A stretch of 64,000 bases of DNA from Whitmania pigra. Lineage: Eukaryota; Annelida; Clitellata; Hirudinida; Haemopidae. Positions within the stretch are counted from its first letter, which is position 1. Every line of letters starts with the position of its first letter. The position numbers and the translations under genes are program-made. The stretch spans positions 258,501 through 322,500 of the forward strand of contig JAJTWR010000011.1 in NCBI GenBank assembly GCA_021613335.1. The letters run 5' to 3'. The notes under the pieces were generated by a model. The model was not told where the DNA came from, searched no databases, and worked only from the letters and a program-made list of their open reading frames with translations. Shown piece after piece: positions 12,928 to 27,860 of the stretch.

Positions 12928-13610
12928 CTGAAGACAGCCGACGTCTCTCTACTCATAACAGATTGGTTTACTTCGGACGATAAGGTCCCGTACGACGCAG
13001 AGCAGACACGAGCTTTTGTTTATAATTGTTTGCCGAGTTGCATTATGAACGTGCGCAACTGAGAATCTATCAATTGCTACGGAGAACAGACGATTCTGCC
13101 ATAGCCATCTCCCAGGTTCTTAGGGGCGCCAAAATTAGCGACATGCCATATAATAAATAAAAACAAAGAAAATGAAGAACAACCAGCCGAAACGAGTACA
13201 TAGCCCTATTTACATTTCAGCCGACTGACGTCAATCGTAAAAGTGAATTTAAGCATAGAAAATGTCGATTAGTAATGGCACAGCGTCCAAAACCATAACA
13301 TGGACCATACGACTCCAATACCCAACACCCCAAATTTAATCGGACGAATTAGGCAAACCCTAGGGCCGCAAACAAGCCATATCCTTTAACAGGGCTGTCA
13401 CCCCAACCAACCCAATTCCTTATCCCAAGCCAACCCGGTACTCGAGCCCAACTCAAACAAGGGAGAAAGACATAATTTTCCAACAATTTTATCTCGAAAG
13501 ATGTTACTTCAAAAAACTCTTAACAAGTTGCAAGAAAAACATTGAGATCAAGTCCAAAAAGCATTAGGCCGGAAGCACCGAACCAAGCAAGGCCTCGGAG
13601 CCCGGGAGGT
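12928..13610. other. Intergenic / upstream of PARG-AKAP gene
   Basis: This stretch lies between the first visible exon of the PARG/AKAP-like gene and the stop codon of alpha-tubulin 1. The missing first exon(s) and promoter of the former should be here or further upstream. A short minus-strand frame starting with ATG near 13144 (MSLILAPLRTWEMAMAESS) is one candidate, but it has no strong donor. The part near 13611 is tubulin 3' UTR. Confidence 0.4.
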
Positions 13611-15176
<1,566 letters not shown>

Positions 15177-15320
15177 GTTTGATGGGTTTTCGACTCAAAT
15201 CAGCGAAACAAAAAAACGTTGTTGTAGAAGTTTAAGTCTTATTTCTCTATCTCACGGCGAGCAGCAATGAGCCCAGCGAGTATAGCGAAATCTTTTCTAA
15301 AATGGCTGCCTTCTGAGCTG

Positions 15321-15329
15321 CTTTTATAG
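15321..15329 (-). promoter_or_regulatory. TATA box of alpha-tubulin 1
   Basis: On the minus strand the sequence reads GCTATAAAAG, about 145-150 bases upstream of the ATG. This leaves room for a transcription start near 15295 and a 5' UTR of about 120 bases. Position and sequence fit a canonical TATA promoter. Confidence 0.75.
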
Positions 15330-15339
15330 CCGTACATTT

Positions 15340-16142
15340 TTTGACTGTATCTGATAGGCGGCAAAAATTTGAAGCATCTCATTGGTTGTCGTTATGCCGC
15401 CAATCTATTTTTAGTTATGAATTATAATCTCATTGGTCGATCGTTGCTTGGTTTTTAGAATATCAATGAGGCTAGTTTAAGCTTGAAATGACGTGCTGAA
15501 CGTGTTTAAACAAAATATTTATTTTTATAATATTTTATTATTATTTAAATTACACATTATTTATTTAACTAATTATAACCGAATGCGTAATCAATATTTT
15601 ATTTATGGGTTGTTGAAAAATTTAAAGTAAATCAAATTTGATTGCGAACGTAACTCTAGATTGTTATTTTTATTTTTAACTTGCATTTATTTTTCTAATC
15701 AATTATTCAAATAAATTTATGAGTATTTCGTTTAAATTTGGAGGTCATTAATATTCATGCATTTTCCGACTGGCTTGCTTTCAGACGGCGATAAAAGTTA
15801 GATGAGTTTTTAACGAGGCCTTTTAATCTTTCACGGCACGGTACGTGCTACATCATAATAATTATGCAAATGATTCATTATTATGTTTTGTCATTGTCTT
15901 GTATTTCCTGTAATTAGAGTAATTAATTGTTAGATATTTCGGCTAGGTAAGAATCGTCTGGAAGTGAGAGAACCACGTTTAACAAATCATTCTTTTACTT
16001 TTGCTTCGCAGATTATCTAATGCCATAGTAACTTCATGCTTTTACTGTGTTGTTCTTCTTACCACAATAAAATAAAATGTTGATGAGCGTTTAGACATTT
16101 ATAACAAGCCATCTTATCTAATCTATGCAAATTATCTCAGAT
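15340..16142. other. Intergenic, no gene seen
   Basis: AT-rich sequence between the tubulin 1 promoter and LINE copy 2. No ORF or RNA gene could be supported. Confidence 0.5.
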
Positions 16143-16143
16143 A

Positions 16144-16161
16144 GAACCCTAACCCTAACCC
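16144..16161 (+). repeat. Interstitial telomeric motif at LINE 5' junction
   Basis: The sequence AACCCTAACCCTAACCC, two and a half copies of the animal telomere repeat (TTAGGG on the other strand), ends directly at the truncated 5' end of LINE copy 2. Confidence 0.85.
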
Positions 16162-18990
16162 AGGACAGAACTCGAGCTAATTGTCGATACGGAGGAGCCA
16201 GATATAATTGGCATTACTGAGTCTTGGGCAAAAGAAAGTATTCAAAACTCTGAGCTAGCAATTGATGGCTATGAGATGTTAAGGAAAGACAGAGAGGGAC
16301 AGAAAGAAAATGGACATGGAGCAGGAGGGGTATTAATTTATATTAAGAATTATATCAAAGTAATAGAAAGAAAGGAATTTCAAAATGAAAACTTTAAAGA
16401 GAGTTTATGGTGTGATATTTACATAGGTAAATTCAAACTTCTTTTAGGGGTTTGCTACAGGCCACCAAATTTTAAAGAGGATACTGGACTAAATGAGATA
16501 TTATACAAAGCCAGTAAGGAATTTATGCTAGTAATGGGTGACTTTAACTACCATATTAATTGGAACACTTTAGAAGGAGAAAGACCTGAGGATATAAACT
16601 TTATAAATGTAACAAATGATAACTTCTTATTCCAGCACATCACTGATCCCACAAGAGGTAAAAACACATTAGATTTGATATTATCAACAGATGAGAACTT
16701 AGTGGAAGGCCTAACAGTTGGTGAACACTTTGGAACAAGTGATCATCAAGTTGTCAGATGGAACATTTATTTAGACAACGAGGATTTAAAAAAAGAGAAC
16801 CTAGATTCTAAAAACTTTTTTAAGGCTGACTATGATAAAATACGGAATGAGTTAGAGAAAACAAACCTAGCTAAAAAAATAGAATCTGCTAATGTAGAAG
16901 AAGCTTGGGCAATAATCAAGAAAGAGCTAAATCTAGTTGTAGATAAATATATCCCAAGCAGAGGCAGAACTCAGAAAAGACAGCCATGGCTTACGAAGGA
17001 GGTCATCAAATGCAAAAGAGCTAAGTATAAAGCATGGAAGAAATTACGAGAAATGACAAAAATAAATTCTGGAGAGGAAGAGGAAAGAGAGCTTAAGGAT
17101 TTAAAACAAAAATATCAGAAACAAAGGAATGCATCAAACAGAATTAATAAAAAAGCATTACTAGAATATGAGAACAAATTAGCAAAGAATGTTAAAAGCG
17201 ATAGCAAGAGCTTTTTCAGATACGTTAGATGTAAACAAAAAGTAAGGGATAAAATTGGACCATTACAAAATAGTGAGGGGCAAACAGTTGATTCAGTAGA
17301 GGAAACAGCCAATATATTAAATAGCTACTTCAGTTCAGTTTTTACTAAAGAAACAATAGGGAATATACCAGAACTGCCAAGGAGAATCCAACAGATTGAG
17401 ATAAAGTTAGATACAGTAAACTTCTCAAAAACAGGGGTAATTAAGCAACTGGAAAATTTGAAAGTAGACAAGAGCCCTGGAATAGACAACCTACATCCTA
17501 AACTACTATATGAGACAAGAACAGCTATAGGAGAAGCATTGGCAATCTTATTTGTCAAATCGTTTGATTCAGGAACAATACCAAGAGATTGGAAAGATGC
17601 AATAGTAGTTCCTCTATTCAAAAAGGGAAGTAGGGGTTTGCCATCCAACTACAGGCCAGTAAGCTTAACTTCTATAGTTTGCAAAGTAATGGAAAGAATG
17701 ATCAAAGAGGCTGTATCAACTTTTTTTGGAAGAAACGATGTGATTGGAAAGAGCCAACATGGTTTTACTAAGAACAGATCGTGTCTTACCAACCTACTTG
17801 AGTTTTTTGAAGAAATTTATGAGTGGGTTGATCATGACAAGGCTGTAGATGTAGTGTACCTAGACTTCGCAAAAGCATTTGACAAGGTGCCCCATCAAAG
17901 GCTTCAAAAAAAGCTCGGTGCATGTGGGATTGAAGGCAAACTATTACATTGGTTTACAAACTGGTTGACAGATAGGAGACAGAAGGTAGGCATAGGAGGA
18001 ATTTATTCAGAGTGGCAACCAGTACTTAGCGGCGTCCCACAAGGATCGGTGCTTGGACCTGTACTGTTCTGCATATATATAAATGATCTGGATGATGGCA
18101 TAAGATCTAAGTTATCTAAGTTTGCTGACGACACTAAAGTAGCAAGAAGTGTCAGCAAGCAAGAAGATGTAGATACACTTCAGGAAGATCTTAACAAGTT
18201 ATTCAAATGGGCAGAAGATTGGCAGATGCTTTTCAACGTAAGCAAATGCTCCATTATGCATATGGGATGCAAAAACACGAAAGTCGAATATGCATTTGGA
18301 GGAAGCATTCTGAAGCAGTCAAATCAGGAAAGAGATCTGGGGGTAATAATGCAGAACAATGGAAAAGCATCTCTACAGTGCATGGAAGTTGCTAAAAAAG
18401 CAAACAGAGTACTTGGAATGATAAAGAGAACAGTAGTAAGCAGGAACAAGGATGTAATACTGAGATTGTATAAGGCATTAGTAAGGCCACACCTTGAGTA
18501 CTGTGTGCAAGTATGGAACCCTCATTTGAGGAAGGATGTAGAGATGTTGGAAAGAGTACAAAGAAGGGCAACCAGGATGATAGATGGTTTTGGAAAGCTT
18601 AGTTACGAGGAAAGATTAAATAGATGTAAATTAACGACTCTGAAAAAGAGAAGAAATAGAGGGGACCTCATCGAGGCATTCAAAATTTTATCGGGAAGGG
18701 AAGGCCTTTTGCCTGAACAGTTTTTCGAAGCCACAAAAAGTGTTTCTACTAGAGGGCACGATTGTAAATTATACAGGAAGGCTTCGGGAAACTTGAAAAA
18801 CAATTATTTCAGTTCAAGGGTGGTTTCCTTATGGAATAAACTAGATAAGGAAACCATCCATGCTGACACAATAGATAAATTCAAAATTTATTTAAGTAAA
18901 TTCGGATATTAGGACTAAAAAGAGTGGTTATTACACAGATCCAGGTCTTCTTAACCACTATAAATAATTGTTATGTTAATTGTTATGTTA
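16162..18990 (+). mobile_element. CR1-like non-LTR retrotransposon, copy 2 (5'-truncated, ORF intact)
   Basis: The copy begins abruptly inside the endonuclease reading frame, next to telomeric repeats. It continues through an uninterrupted ORF and a 3' UTR shared with copy 1 (GGACTAAAAAGAGTGG, then CTTAACCACTATAAATAATTG). It sits between the two alpha-tubulin genes. The near identity to copy 1 and the open frame point to recent retrotransposition. Truncation removes any ORF1 and the first part of the endonuclease, so this copy is probably not autonomous. Confidence 0.92.
16165..18912 (+). CDS. LINE ORF2: endonuclease-reverse transcriptase (N-terminally truncated)
   Basis: The open frame runs from the element's 5' junction to TAG at 18910-18912; the first ATG is at 16276 and leaves 878 residues. 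Counting from that ATG, the apurinic-like endonuclease (exo/endo/phosphatase fold) shows GDFNYHINW near residue 87 and SDHQ near 154. The reverse transcriptase has YRPVSLTSI near 458, LDFAKAFDKVPH, the GVPQGSVLGP motif and the catalytic FADD near 616. The C-terminal part has the PHLEYCVQVWNPH motif that often follows the RT thumb in CR1/Jockey elements. The role would be target-primed reverse transcription. The frame lacks the first endonuclease strand that copy 1 retains. Confidence 0.93.
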   Translation, partial: TELELIVDTEEPDIIGITESWAKESIQNSELAIDGYEMLRKDREGQKENGHGAGGVLIYIKNYIKVIERKEFQNENFKESLWCDIYIGKFKLLLGVCYRPPNFKEDTGLNEILYKASKEFMLVMGDFNYHINWNTLEGERPEDINFINVTNDNFLFQHITDPTRGKNTLDLILSTDENLVEGLTVGEHFGTSDHQVVRWNIYLDNEDLKKENLDSKNFFKADYDKIRNELEKTNLAKKIESANVEEAWAIIKKELNLVVDKYIPSRGRTQKRQPWLTKEVIKCKRAKYKAWKKLREMTKINSGEEEERELKDLKQKYQKQRNASNRINKKALLEYENKLAKNVKSDSKSFFRYVRCKQKVRDKIGPLQNSEGQTVDSVEETANILNSYFSSVFTKETIGNIPELPRRIQQIEIKLDTVNFSKTGVIKQLENLKVDKSPGIDNLHPKLLYETRTAIGEALAILFVKSFDSGTIPRDWKDAIVVPLFKKGSRGLPSNYRPVSLTSIVCKVMERMIKEAVSTFFGRNDVIGKSQHGFTKNRSCLTNLLEFFEEIYEWVDHDKAVDVVYLDFAKAFDKVPHQRLQKKLGACGIEGKLLHWFTNWLTDRRQKVGIGGIYSEWQPVLSGVPQGSVLGPVLFCIYINDLDDGIRSKLSKFADDTKVARSVSKQEDVDTLQEDLNKLFKWAEDWQMLFNVSKCSIMHMGCKNTKVEYAFGGSILKQSNQERDLGVIMQNNGKASLQCMEVAKKANRVLGMIKRTVVSRNKDVILRLYKALVRPHLEYCVQVWNPHLRKDVEMLERVQRRATRMIDGFGKLSYEERLNRCKLTTLKKRRNRGDLIEAFKILSGREGLLPEQFFEATKSVSTRGHDCKLYRKASGNLKNNYFSSRVVSLWNKLDKETIHADTIDKFKIYLSKFGY

Positions 18991-19239
18991 TAGTTCCGCG
19001 AAGTATGCTAGATAAATTGTCACGAGCCTCTGGCGCTACGAATATGATGCCATATAAGTGCACTAGATTTACATTTCATAAAATAAATAAATTTCATATG
19101 GACAAACCTTATCTTGTGAGTGCTATTCCCAAGGTACAGGTGACCTTACAAAAAATTTAACGCTCAGTATGCATTATGTGATACAGATTAGCAAAGGTCG
19201 CCGATTTTATAATCGATGAACCACATAAGGGCAAGGTAA

Positions 19240-19570
19240 GCAAGGTGGCTTAAGCAGGTAAATAACCAAGAGCCTAAATTAAAGGAACATCCCCCTAATC
19301 AACCGGAGTGGCCAATACACTTACAACTTAAAATTGTGAGACGAAACGTTCTATGGCCGGGGAACTTTGGTGATTTCCTATCGACACGCTCAATTACGGG
19401 ATAATGTGGCATAAGTTGGCTTAAGCAGGTAAATAACCAAGAGCCTAATTAAAGGGACATCCCCCTAATCAACCGGTGTGACCAATACACTTAAAATTTA
19501 AAATTGTGGGACGAAACGTTCTACGGCCGGGGAACTTTGGTGATTTCCTATCGATACGCTCCATTATAGG
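19240..19570 (+). repeat. Two tandem copies of a ~150-base unit
   Basis: The unit starting GGCTTAAGCAGGTAAATAAC at about 19247 recurs at about 19420 (period about 173). Both include CCCCCTAATCAACCGG and end at TGATTTCCTATCGA. The copies differ at scattered bases. No protein or RNA family was recognised. Confidence 0.85.
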
Positions 19571-20182
19571 AGTTTCAGTATATATTCTAAGCTGTTTCAT
19601 CGTTAAAATGTACAAAAGTCTCAATGGAAATAAGCGTACTATCGGTGTGCCTTACTTAGTCTTCTCAAACCATTATGTATTTTATAATGATCTTAATTCG
19701 CTATCGACAAATAAACTGGAAATTTTCTGGAGACTGTACAAAGAGAACTTTGAAGCTTCTGGTTTCTGTTCACGTCAAGATGTCCCTCGATGGCAGTAAA
19801 GGAACTTTATACTGAAGGGAGCCCAGAAATGACTCACAAACTCAAAGGTAATCACCTAAATTTCGCCATTACCAGCCAGTCTGAATAAAGATATTAATAA
19901 AAACTATCAGACCAATAGTTCAAATGAAAGCTCCTGATGGTGGGAACCAGTATTCTACCACCTAAGCCGCATCCAGGACACTTCTCAATTAAACTCATCA
20001 AGAGAAATTGATCGATATTCTTCTGAAACCACCCCGGAACATGTAATAAACAGGGAAGCAGTTAGTCAAACAATGTTTTATTTTGAAGCTATTGAAGCAT
20101 CAGTTTCTGCATTTTAAAATTTGTATTTAAATGAATGGTGTCACTTCAAATAGAGCTTTCTGGAGCAGCGAAGTGCAGAGAC
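19571..20182. other. Intergenic / 3' flank of alpha-tubulin 2
   Basis: A plus-strand frame at 19506-19799 has no family resemblance and overlaps the tandem repeat. The part next to 20183 should be the tubulin 3' UTR. Nothing else is seen. Confidence 0.45.
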
Positions 20183-22080
<1,898 letters not shown>

Positions 22081-22205
22081 TTTTAAGATTTCTCGATTAG
22101 ATTTCTGAAGACGAACGAAACGAAGAGTTCTTCTCTATCTCACTATTAGCGACAAAGAGCTGGGCGAGAGTAGCGACGAAGCGGTAAGCAAGTGCCCTTT
22201 TCTCG

Positions 22206-22212
22206 TTATATA
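22206..22212 (-). promoter_or_regulatory. TATA box of alpha-tubulin 2
   Basis: The minus strand reads GCAGTATATAACG about 125 bases upstream of the ATG. A start site about 30 bases downstream would give a roughly 100-base 5' UTR, as in copy 1. Confidence 0.65.
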
Positions 22213-22329
22213 CTGCCTCGTTGCTAAGGCCAGCCGTTGCTTGCTTGCGTTGTGTTTGAAAATGAATCACGAGCTGTCTCCATAGTGCGCCTTTATTTCT
22301 GTGCACGGTGCAAACAGTCATCCATAACA

Positions 22330-24140
22330 ACGGGGACGCTATTTATTAATTAATTACTATGCTACAACTACTGCTGACGATAATTATGCTAACATCCGGA
22401 ATCGTAATGTTCAAATTATGAATTGCGCTTAGTTGTAATTTATTCTAAAAGCATAATCATAACAAATTCGACAGCGTTTTAATTGAATTAAGAAAGACAT
22501 TGTCACAGATGGAAATATGGTAAAAGGTTATTTAAATCGTGACTCATAGCACGAAAAGAAAACTGTCGATATTTCACTTGAAGCTGAGAAGTTGTCATAA
22601 TGTGAGGGTAAAATTTGTATTCTTCATTTTCAAATCATGACATAGACATGGCAAGTCTTGAATCGAATGTTCATTGAACATGTCTCACAAAGGACAGCAT
22701 GCACCTAGGAATCTAGCGGCCTTGAAAGAATGCTAATGAGTTACTGACAGCTGAGCTGATTCCCAGAGGAGCTTTCATTGATTGTTCGAATGCAAACGAT
22801 GAAATGATGGACTGGAGACCAGCAGGCTCCAGGCGCCCTGTATCGATCGACCTCCTAGCTGTCGGTGTTCGAGTGTGTGCGTGTGAACAGACTGTACGGA
22901 CTTAAGGTCACTAGAAAATATTCGACAAAATGGTGTAGAAAATGAAATTGATGCAAAACTTCTAGAAAATTGAAAGTTGATCGAATGAAACAGCTGCAAT
23001 TCCAAAGTTTGAATTCTTAAATTCATTAGTCATTCTTTTTCACGATTATAGAACGGGTCACTGCACATGTCTGTGTCGCAAAAATAAATGTTTATGACCA
23101 CCGAACTCCATAAAATATAATTTTTAAAATAACTTAATTTTTAATTACACAATAAATCTGATTTAAATCGAATACTGAATGAATGTGTCAATTTCTATTT
23201 CCGTGGTCGTCAAGTGTTGCAATGAAGTGTACTTCACCAAGGTACCTAGTTCACAACACGCACGCAAGCCATTGCTCTAACATCCTATATCGTCAAACAT
23301 GCTGGTTAATAATATCCTCAATAAAACAGAATCATTACAAACAAAAACAAGCTTAGACATGCCGAATCTGCCAAAATGTCGAATTATGTAAACTGTTTTT
23401 GCCGTTTTTGATCTCAGCCAGCAGAACAGGAAATCGATGCATCGACGTAACTCAAGTCTGTGGCTTAGTCATCATTTTCTTGAAATTCATAATAACGACT
23501 ACACAGCTTGTACAACATTTATTTTGTACAACGTTCATTTTAATAATTTCAATAAAATTAGTTGTTTTGTCTTTTTGTAATGCTGGAATTTCATTATCTC
23601 CGCTTGGGTTAACCGACATTGTGGAATAAATTTGACAAGATTTACATGAAAATGATAATTTAATTATTAAATGATTATTTGTTGATCGTTAGAGTAACGC
23701 TAGAGATCATAATAGATATTTGGATGAGAAGGTGCGTTGGTTAGCATCCGTTATATAACTGGATGGTAAAGAATTTTCTTTGGGAAATAATGGCTTTCTA
23801 CTCAAAAAGATTTGAATTATGCATTTGGAGGGGCACGATTGAACACGTTGAAGATAATTTAAATTAAGTGATTTATTGGTAATGTATACAAATTAGTTTT
23901 CGAGTTTCCACAGGTTTTGCGTGTAGCAGACAATAATAATCTGATACAGGTGTAATTCTTTAATTTTTAATGACCATCTCAATGAATAAGGCATTATTAA
24001 CAAGTTACATTTTTAAAGATTTAACATTCTACTAGTAAATAACATACTAGAAACTGTCTGATCAATGCGCTTTATTTACAAATAGGAATGACGTAACCAT
24101 TTGTTTGTTTTTTATCTATTAAGAAAGCAATGCTCGAAAC
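22330..24140. other. Intergenic, no gene seen
   Basis: AT-rich. A moderately GC-rich patch at 22780-22910 carries open frames, but none has recognisable similarity. The stretch must hold the promoter of the WSC-EGF gene starting at 24141; no clear TATA box was seen. Confidence 0.45.
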
Positions 24141-27100
24141 ATGCTTGTAATCAAGCGGCCTGGTTCTAGAGAGTTTATAGTTAATTTAAACTGCATAACA
24201 ATCATTATACTGCTAATATCTCACAAAGCGGTTTCAGATCTTCCAATTGCCACCAAACCTGATTATTATTTATTAGAAGGCGATTCAACCGTGAAAACCA
24301 AGGATCTCAGTAGAGTTTATAAGACTTCTTACAGAAGAATAGTGATTGATTTGTTGAGCCAACATTTCATAAGCTACATATACATTCATTGCAATGGTAA
24401 GACATTTTCATTAGTCCAAATCATCTGAGTTATGCAAAGGACTATAATCAAATAAATAAATAATTAAATAAATAATAAGATATTTTCAGTAATATGGCCT
24501 TGTAATTCTTTGTCGCCATTATTTTTTTACAAACATTTTTAAAGATTCACATGCTCCAAACGACGTCTTAATATACCAATCTCCTGATTCCGAAGACATG
24601 ATGTGTTACTTGTCCGACGAGGAAATTTTCTTGCTAAAGTTTTCCTGCAACTTAATAGCCAGAATTATAGTCATAGAAAGAGACAGAACCAAGATTATGG
24701 AATTGGAACTTTATGGATATGGTAAACCCGATCGAGTTACATTAATAATAATACTTAATAATACTTTAATAATACCTTTAATAATACTTAAGATGAATCA
24801 CAAACTTCGAATTTAATTATTTTATTGCAGCAACTAAAGTGGATTATTACGTTGGGTGCTTTAAAGCCAGATACAAAGAAAAAATACATAGCGTACCATT
24901 GCTCGAGGATTGTGCTGTAAGATGCAGGAAGTTGTTTTATTACGGTTATAATAAGGTGAACTCTTTCTGGACAATTGAAATTAATCAATTATTAACTGCA
25001 TTTACATTACATAACTTCACTAACAATAGCTAATAGTTATCGATAATAGTTAGTATGAATTTACTTTACTGTTTGCTTCGGTTCCACAAAACAGTAAATG
25101 ATAATAATAGTGAATATCCTAAAAAAATAATTGTGTTTTAATGGAATGCATTATTAAACAGGAGGAAAAATGCATTTGCATCACATCCGTTACTACACTC
25201 GTTCAAGTTGAATTGGAATTGTGCAACAATATGTGTGGGATCAACCTTCAAATTTGTGGAACTGGAAATATTTTTGCAATTTATTCGCAAAGTAAGCGCC
25301 ATCCACTAAAATAAAAGTTGAAGAAATTATACGATCAGGAACATAATAATAATAATAATAATAATAATCTTATTAATATAATATTATTAAATTAAAAAAA
25401 TTAATAAATATATTATTAATATAATAAATAAATATATTATTAATATAATAAATAAATATATTATTAATATAATAAATAAATATATTATTAATATATTTAT
25501 TATATTAATAATAATATTATATTAATAAGATTATTATTATTATTATATTATTATTATTATGATTATTATTATGATTATGATTATTATTATTATTATTATG
25601 ATTATGATTATGATTATGATTAATAATAATCTTATTATAATAATCTTATTATTATAATATTATTATTATTAATACTTAAGATGAATCTTATTATTATAAT
25701 ATTATTATTATTATTATTAAGAATAATAATATATACTTATTAGTACATAATAATTATTATATATTAATATTAATATTTTATTATATTATTTTTATTATAT
25801 AACTATGTAATTATAAACTCAACAGTTAGCAATATAATTATTAGTTGTTGACCCCTCAATTCCTTTAAAATAAAATCTAAAATATTATTATGGAAATTAT
25901 TATGTAATTAACAGAAATATTCCACAAGAACATGGGTGTGGTTAACCCACCTTGGGAATGCATCTACGAACACTCACGCTGTCCGAATTGTCCACAAGGC
26001 AGAAAGGGATATAGATGCGAAGTAATAGGTAACTAATAAATAATAATAAGTAACCAATAACTAATAATAGGTAACCAATAACTAATAAATAATAATAGGT
26101 AACAGCCATTAACACTGAATGTTTTTAAGGGGTACAAATTAATCAGAAACTAAAAATCATTTAGAAAATTCCCAATGTTTTTTGATTAACAACAATGACG
26201 CAAGTTATTTTGTTCACACCTTTAACTTAACGAGGTCATAGGTCAGTGACATTCGGGAAAAACCCTTTCTTTTGTGTTTCGCCTTTTGCGTTGTTTCTTA
26301 TCGTTTGGTCTTTTTTTGTTTATTCTTGTGAATATTTACAATCGCTATGCTCCAAACAAACCTTCGTGAAATTCTTTAAGAACGTGAACCCGTTTAAGCT
26401 TACTCTTATATTAACATATTAATTAAATAATTAATTAATTAATTTATTTATTTTCATATTTATTTAATCTCACTAATTTGGTTATATTTTAATTCCAAGA
26501 CTGCACTGTAAATAATGGTAATTGCGGAGATATGGAATGTCAAAAGTATGACTTGTGGAACGCCATGACAGCGTCTATATGCAAGTGTGCGAAAGGATAC
26601 ATAATCGACAACATCGTAAACTGCCTCGGCAAGAATTCGTTACTTTATTAATTATTTAAAAATTAACTAATTTACTAATTATTTAAAAATTAAACTCACT
26701 TAAATTTCACACTATGAAATTATAAGCAAATTAAGCGTGAAAAATCCAAAAAATAAGCTTTCAAGTGAAGTATTTCTTTCGTATTTCTCAGACTTCGACG
26801 AATGCAGTGTTGGAACAAATCCTTGCAAGACCCATCCCAAAAACAAATGCCTTAATTTACCTGGGACTTATAGGTGCTCGTGCGCCCAGGGCTACAACGA
26901 ATCAGAGGCCGGGTCATGCCACGGTATGAATTTTTTTCCTTTCAAAGGATTGCGTCGGCGTACAAGAATAATGAACGACAACAATTGTCGACATTACTAG
27001 TTCACGGCCTTTGTTAGTGATGTTAGGCAAGGTTAATAATAGTTATTAATAAGCTAATGATAATTCACCTGTAGTTCAATGATCAGCTTTAAAGAAACAG

Positions 27101-27860
27101 GCTTATAATGAAGATACAGGAAATATGTACTTATTTAAGTTTTATGTCAGAAAAAAGTTTGTGAAATGAAAAATTTAGGTATTTGGAAGATTGCTTCGAA
27201 AGAGTACACAAGATTTTTTCTAAGAATTGAGGTTGAAATAATTTTTAAACGTCCAAATTCATTCTAATCAAAACTCTAAAAGAGCCTCTTCTATGTTCTT
27301 GTTTTGTGGTAATAAAAATAAAAAACAAAAAAAAAATCACCTTAATATTAGAATGACCTCATTTTGTCAATTCATTCCTCAGATATCGATGAATGTGCCG
27401 ATGAAGAAAAGCCATGCTTGATGGATGATTTTTGCGTCAATAAGTTGGGTGGATATTCGTGTGAATGCGGGCCTGGTTACACCAGTCTAGAGGATAAAGC
27501 TTGCATTGGTGATACAATTGCTCCGTTATTAGCTACAAAGTTATTTATAAAAAAAAGATTAATTATAAAAATAAATAGAATACATTGCAAATGATTAATA
27601 AGATTAAGTAATATGTTGTCATGAAGCTGAATCGTAGTAATAAGAACTATTTTGTCTAATAATAAAAATTCAGAATATAGTTGGAAGACAACATTATCTT
27701 AATTATATTAATTGCTTCAATTTCAGAGGAGCCTCTTACAACCGAAATGGAATGGGTGGACGAAAGCTACACACGCAAAAAATATTTCTTTTTCTACGTA
27801 TTTCCGATATTCATAATTCTTTTAATATTTTCCGTTCTTGCTCATAGGAGGGGTCGCTAG
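24141..27860 (+). CDS. Type I membrane protein, lectin-like + WSC + EGF, paralog A
   Basis: Nine exons: 24141-24396, 24545-24721, 24831-24955, 25162-25291, 25915-26028, 26500-26628, 26792-26923, 27383-27508, 27727-27860 (TAG), 440 residues, all phases consistent. Hydrophobic signal near residues 15-32. Residues 33-144 resemble a small F5/8-type galactose-binding fold (CNLIARIIVIER then MELELYGYG). Residues 145-228 form a WSC domain (YVGCF, CAVRCRK, CICI, CNNMCG, QICG). Next come a short Cys-rich unit (CPNCPQGRKGYRC), an EGF-like unit, and two calcium-binding-type EGF repeats (DFDEC, DIDEC). A transmembrane helix follows near 413-433, then a short basic tail. The intron after exon 6 uses a GC donor. 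Paralog B lies immediately downstream. Likely a cell-surface glycan or adhesion receptor; function not established. Confidence 0.85.
24412..24478 (+). mobile_element. Short retroposon 3'-tail fragment (TCCAAATCATCT...AATCAAATAAATAAA)
   Basis: In intron 1 of paralog A. It shares TCCAAATCATCT-AGTTAT and GGACTATAATCAAATAAATA with copies at 33848, 37729, 42562 and 58902, each ending in an (AAAT)n-like tail. This pattern suits very short 5'-truncated retroposons of one family. Confidence 0.65.
25340..25790. repeat. AT-rich (TTA/TAA/TGA)n microsatellite block in intron
   Basis: A long run of ATT/AAT triplets with interspersed GAT units in intron 4 of paralog A. The centre, around 25380-25560, is palindromic (TATTAATATAATAAATAAA repeated, then the inverse), so it could form a hairpin. 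Confidence 0.8.

Noticed and set aside
19506..19799. 97-codon plus-strand ORF
   Set aside because: Starts inside the tandem repeat, has no recognisable domain, and no splice or promoter context.
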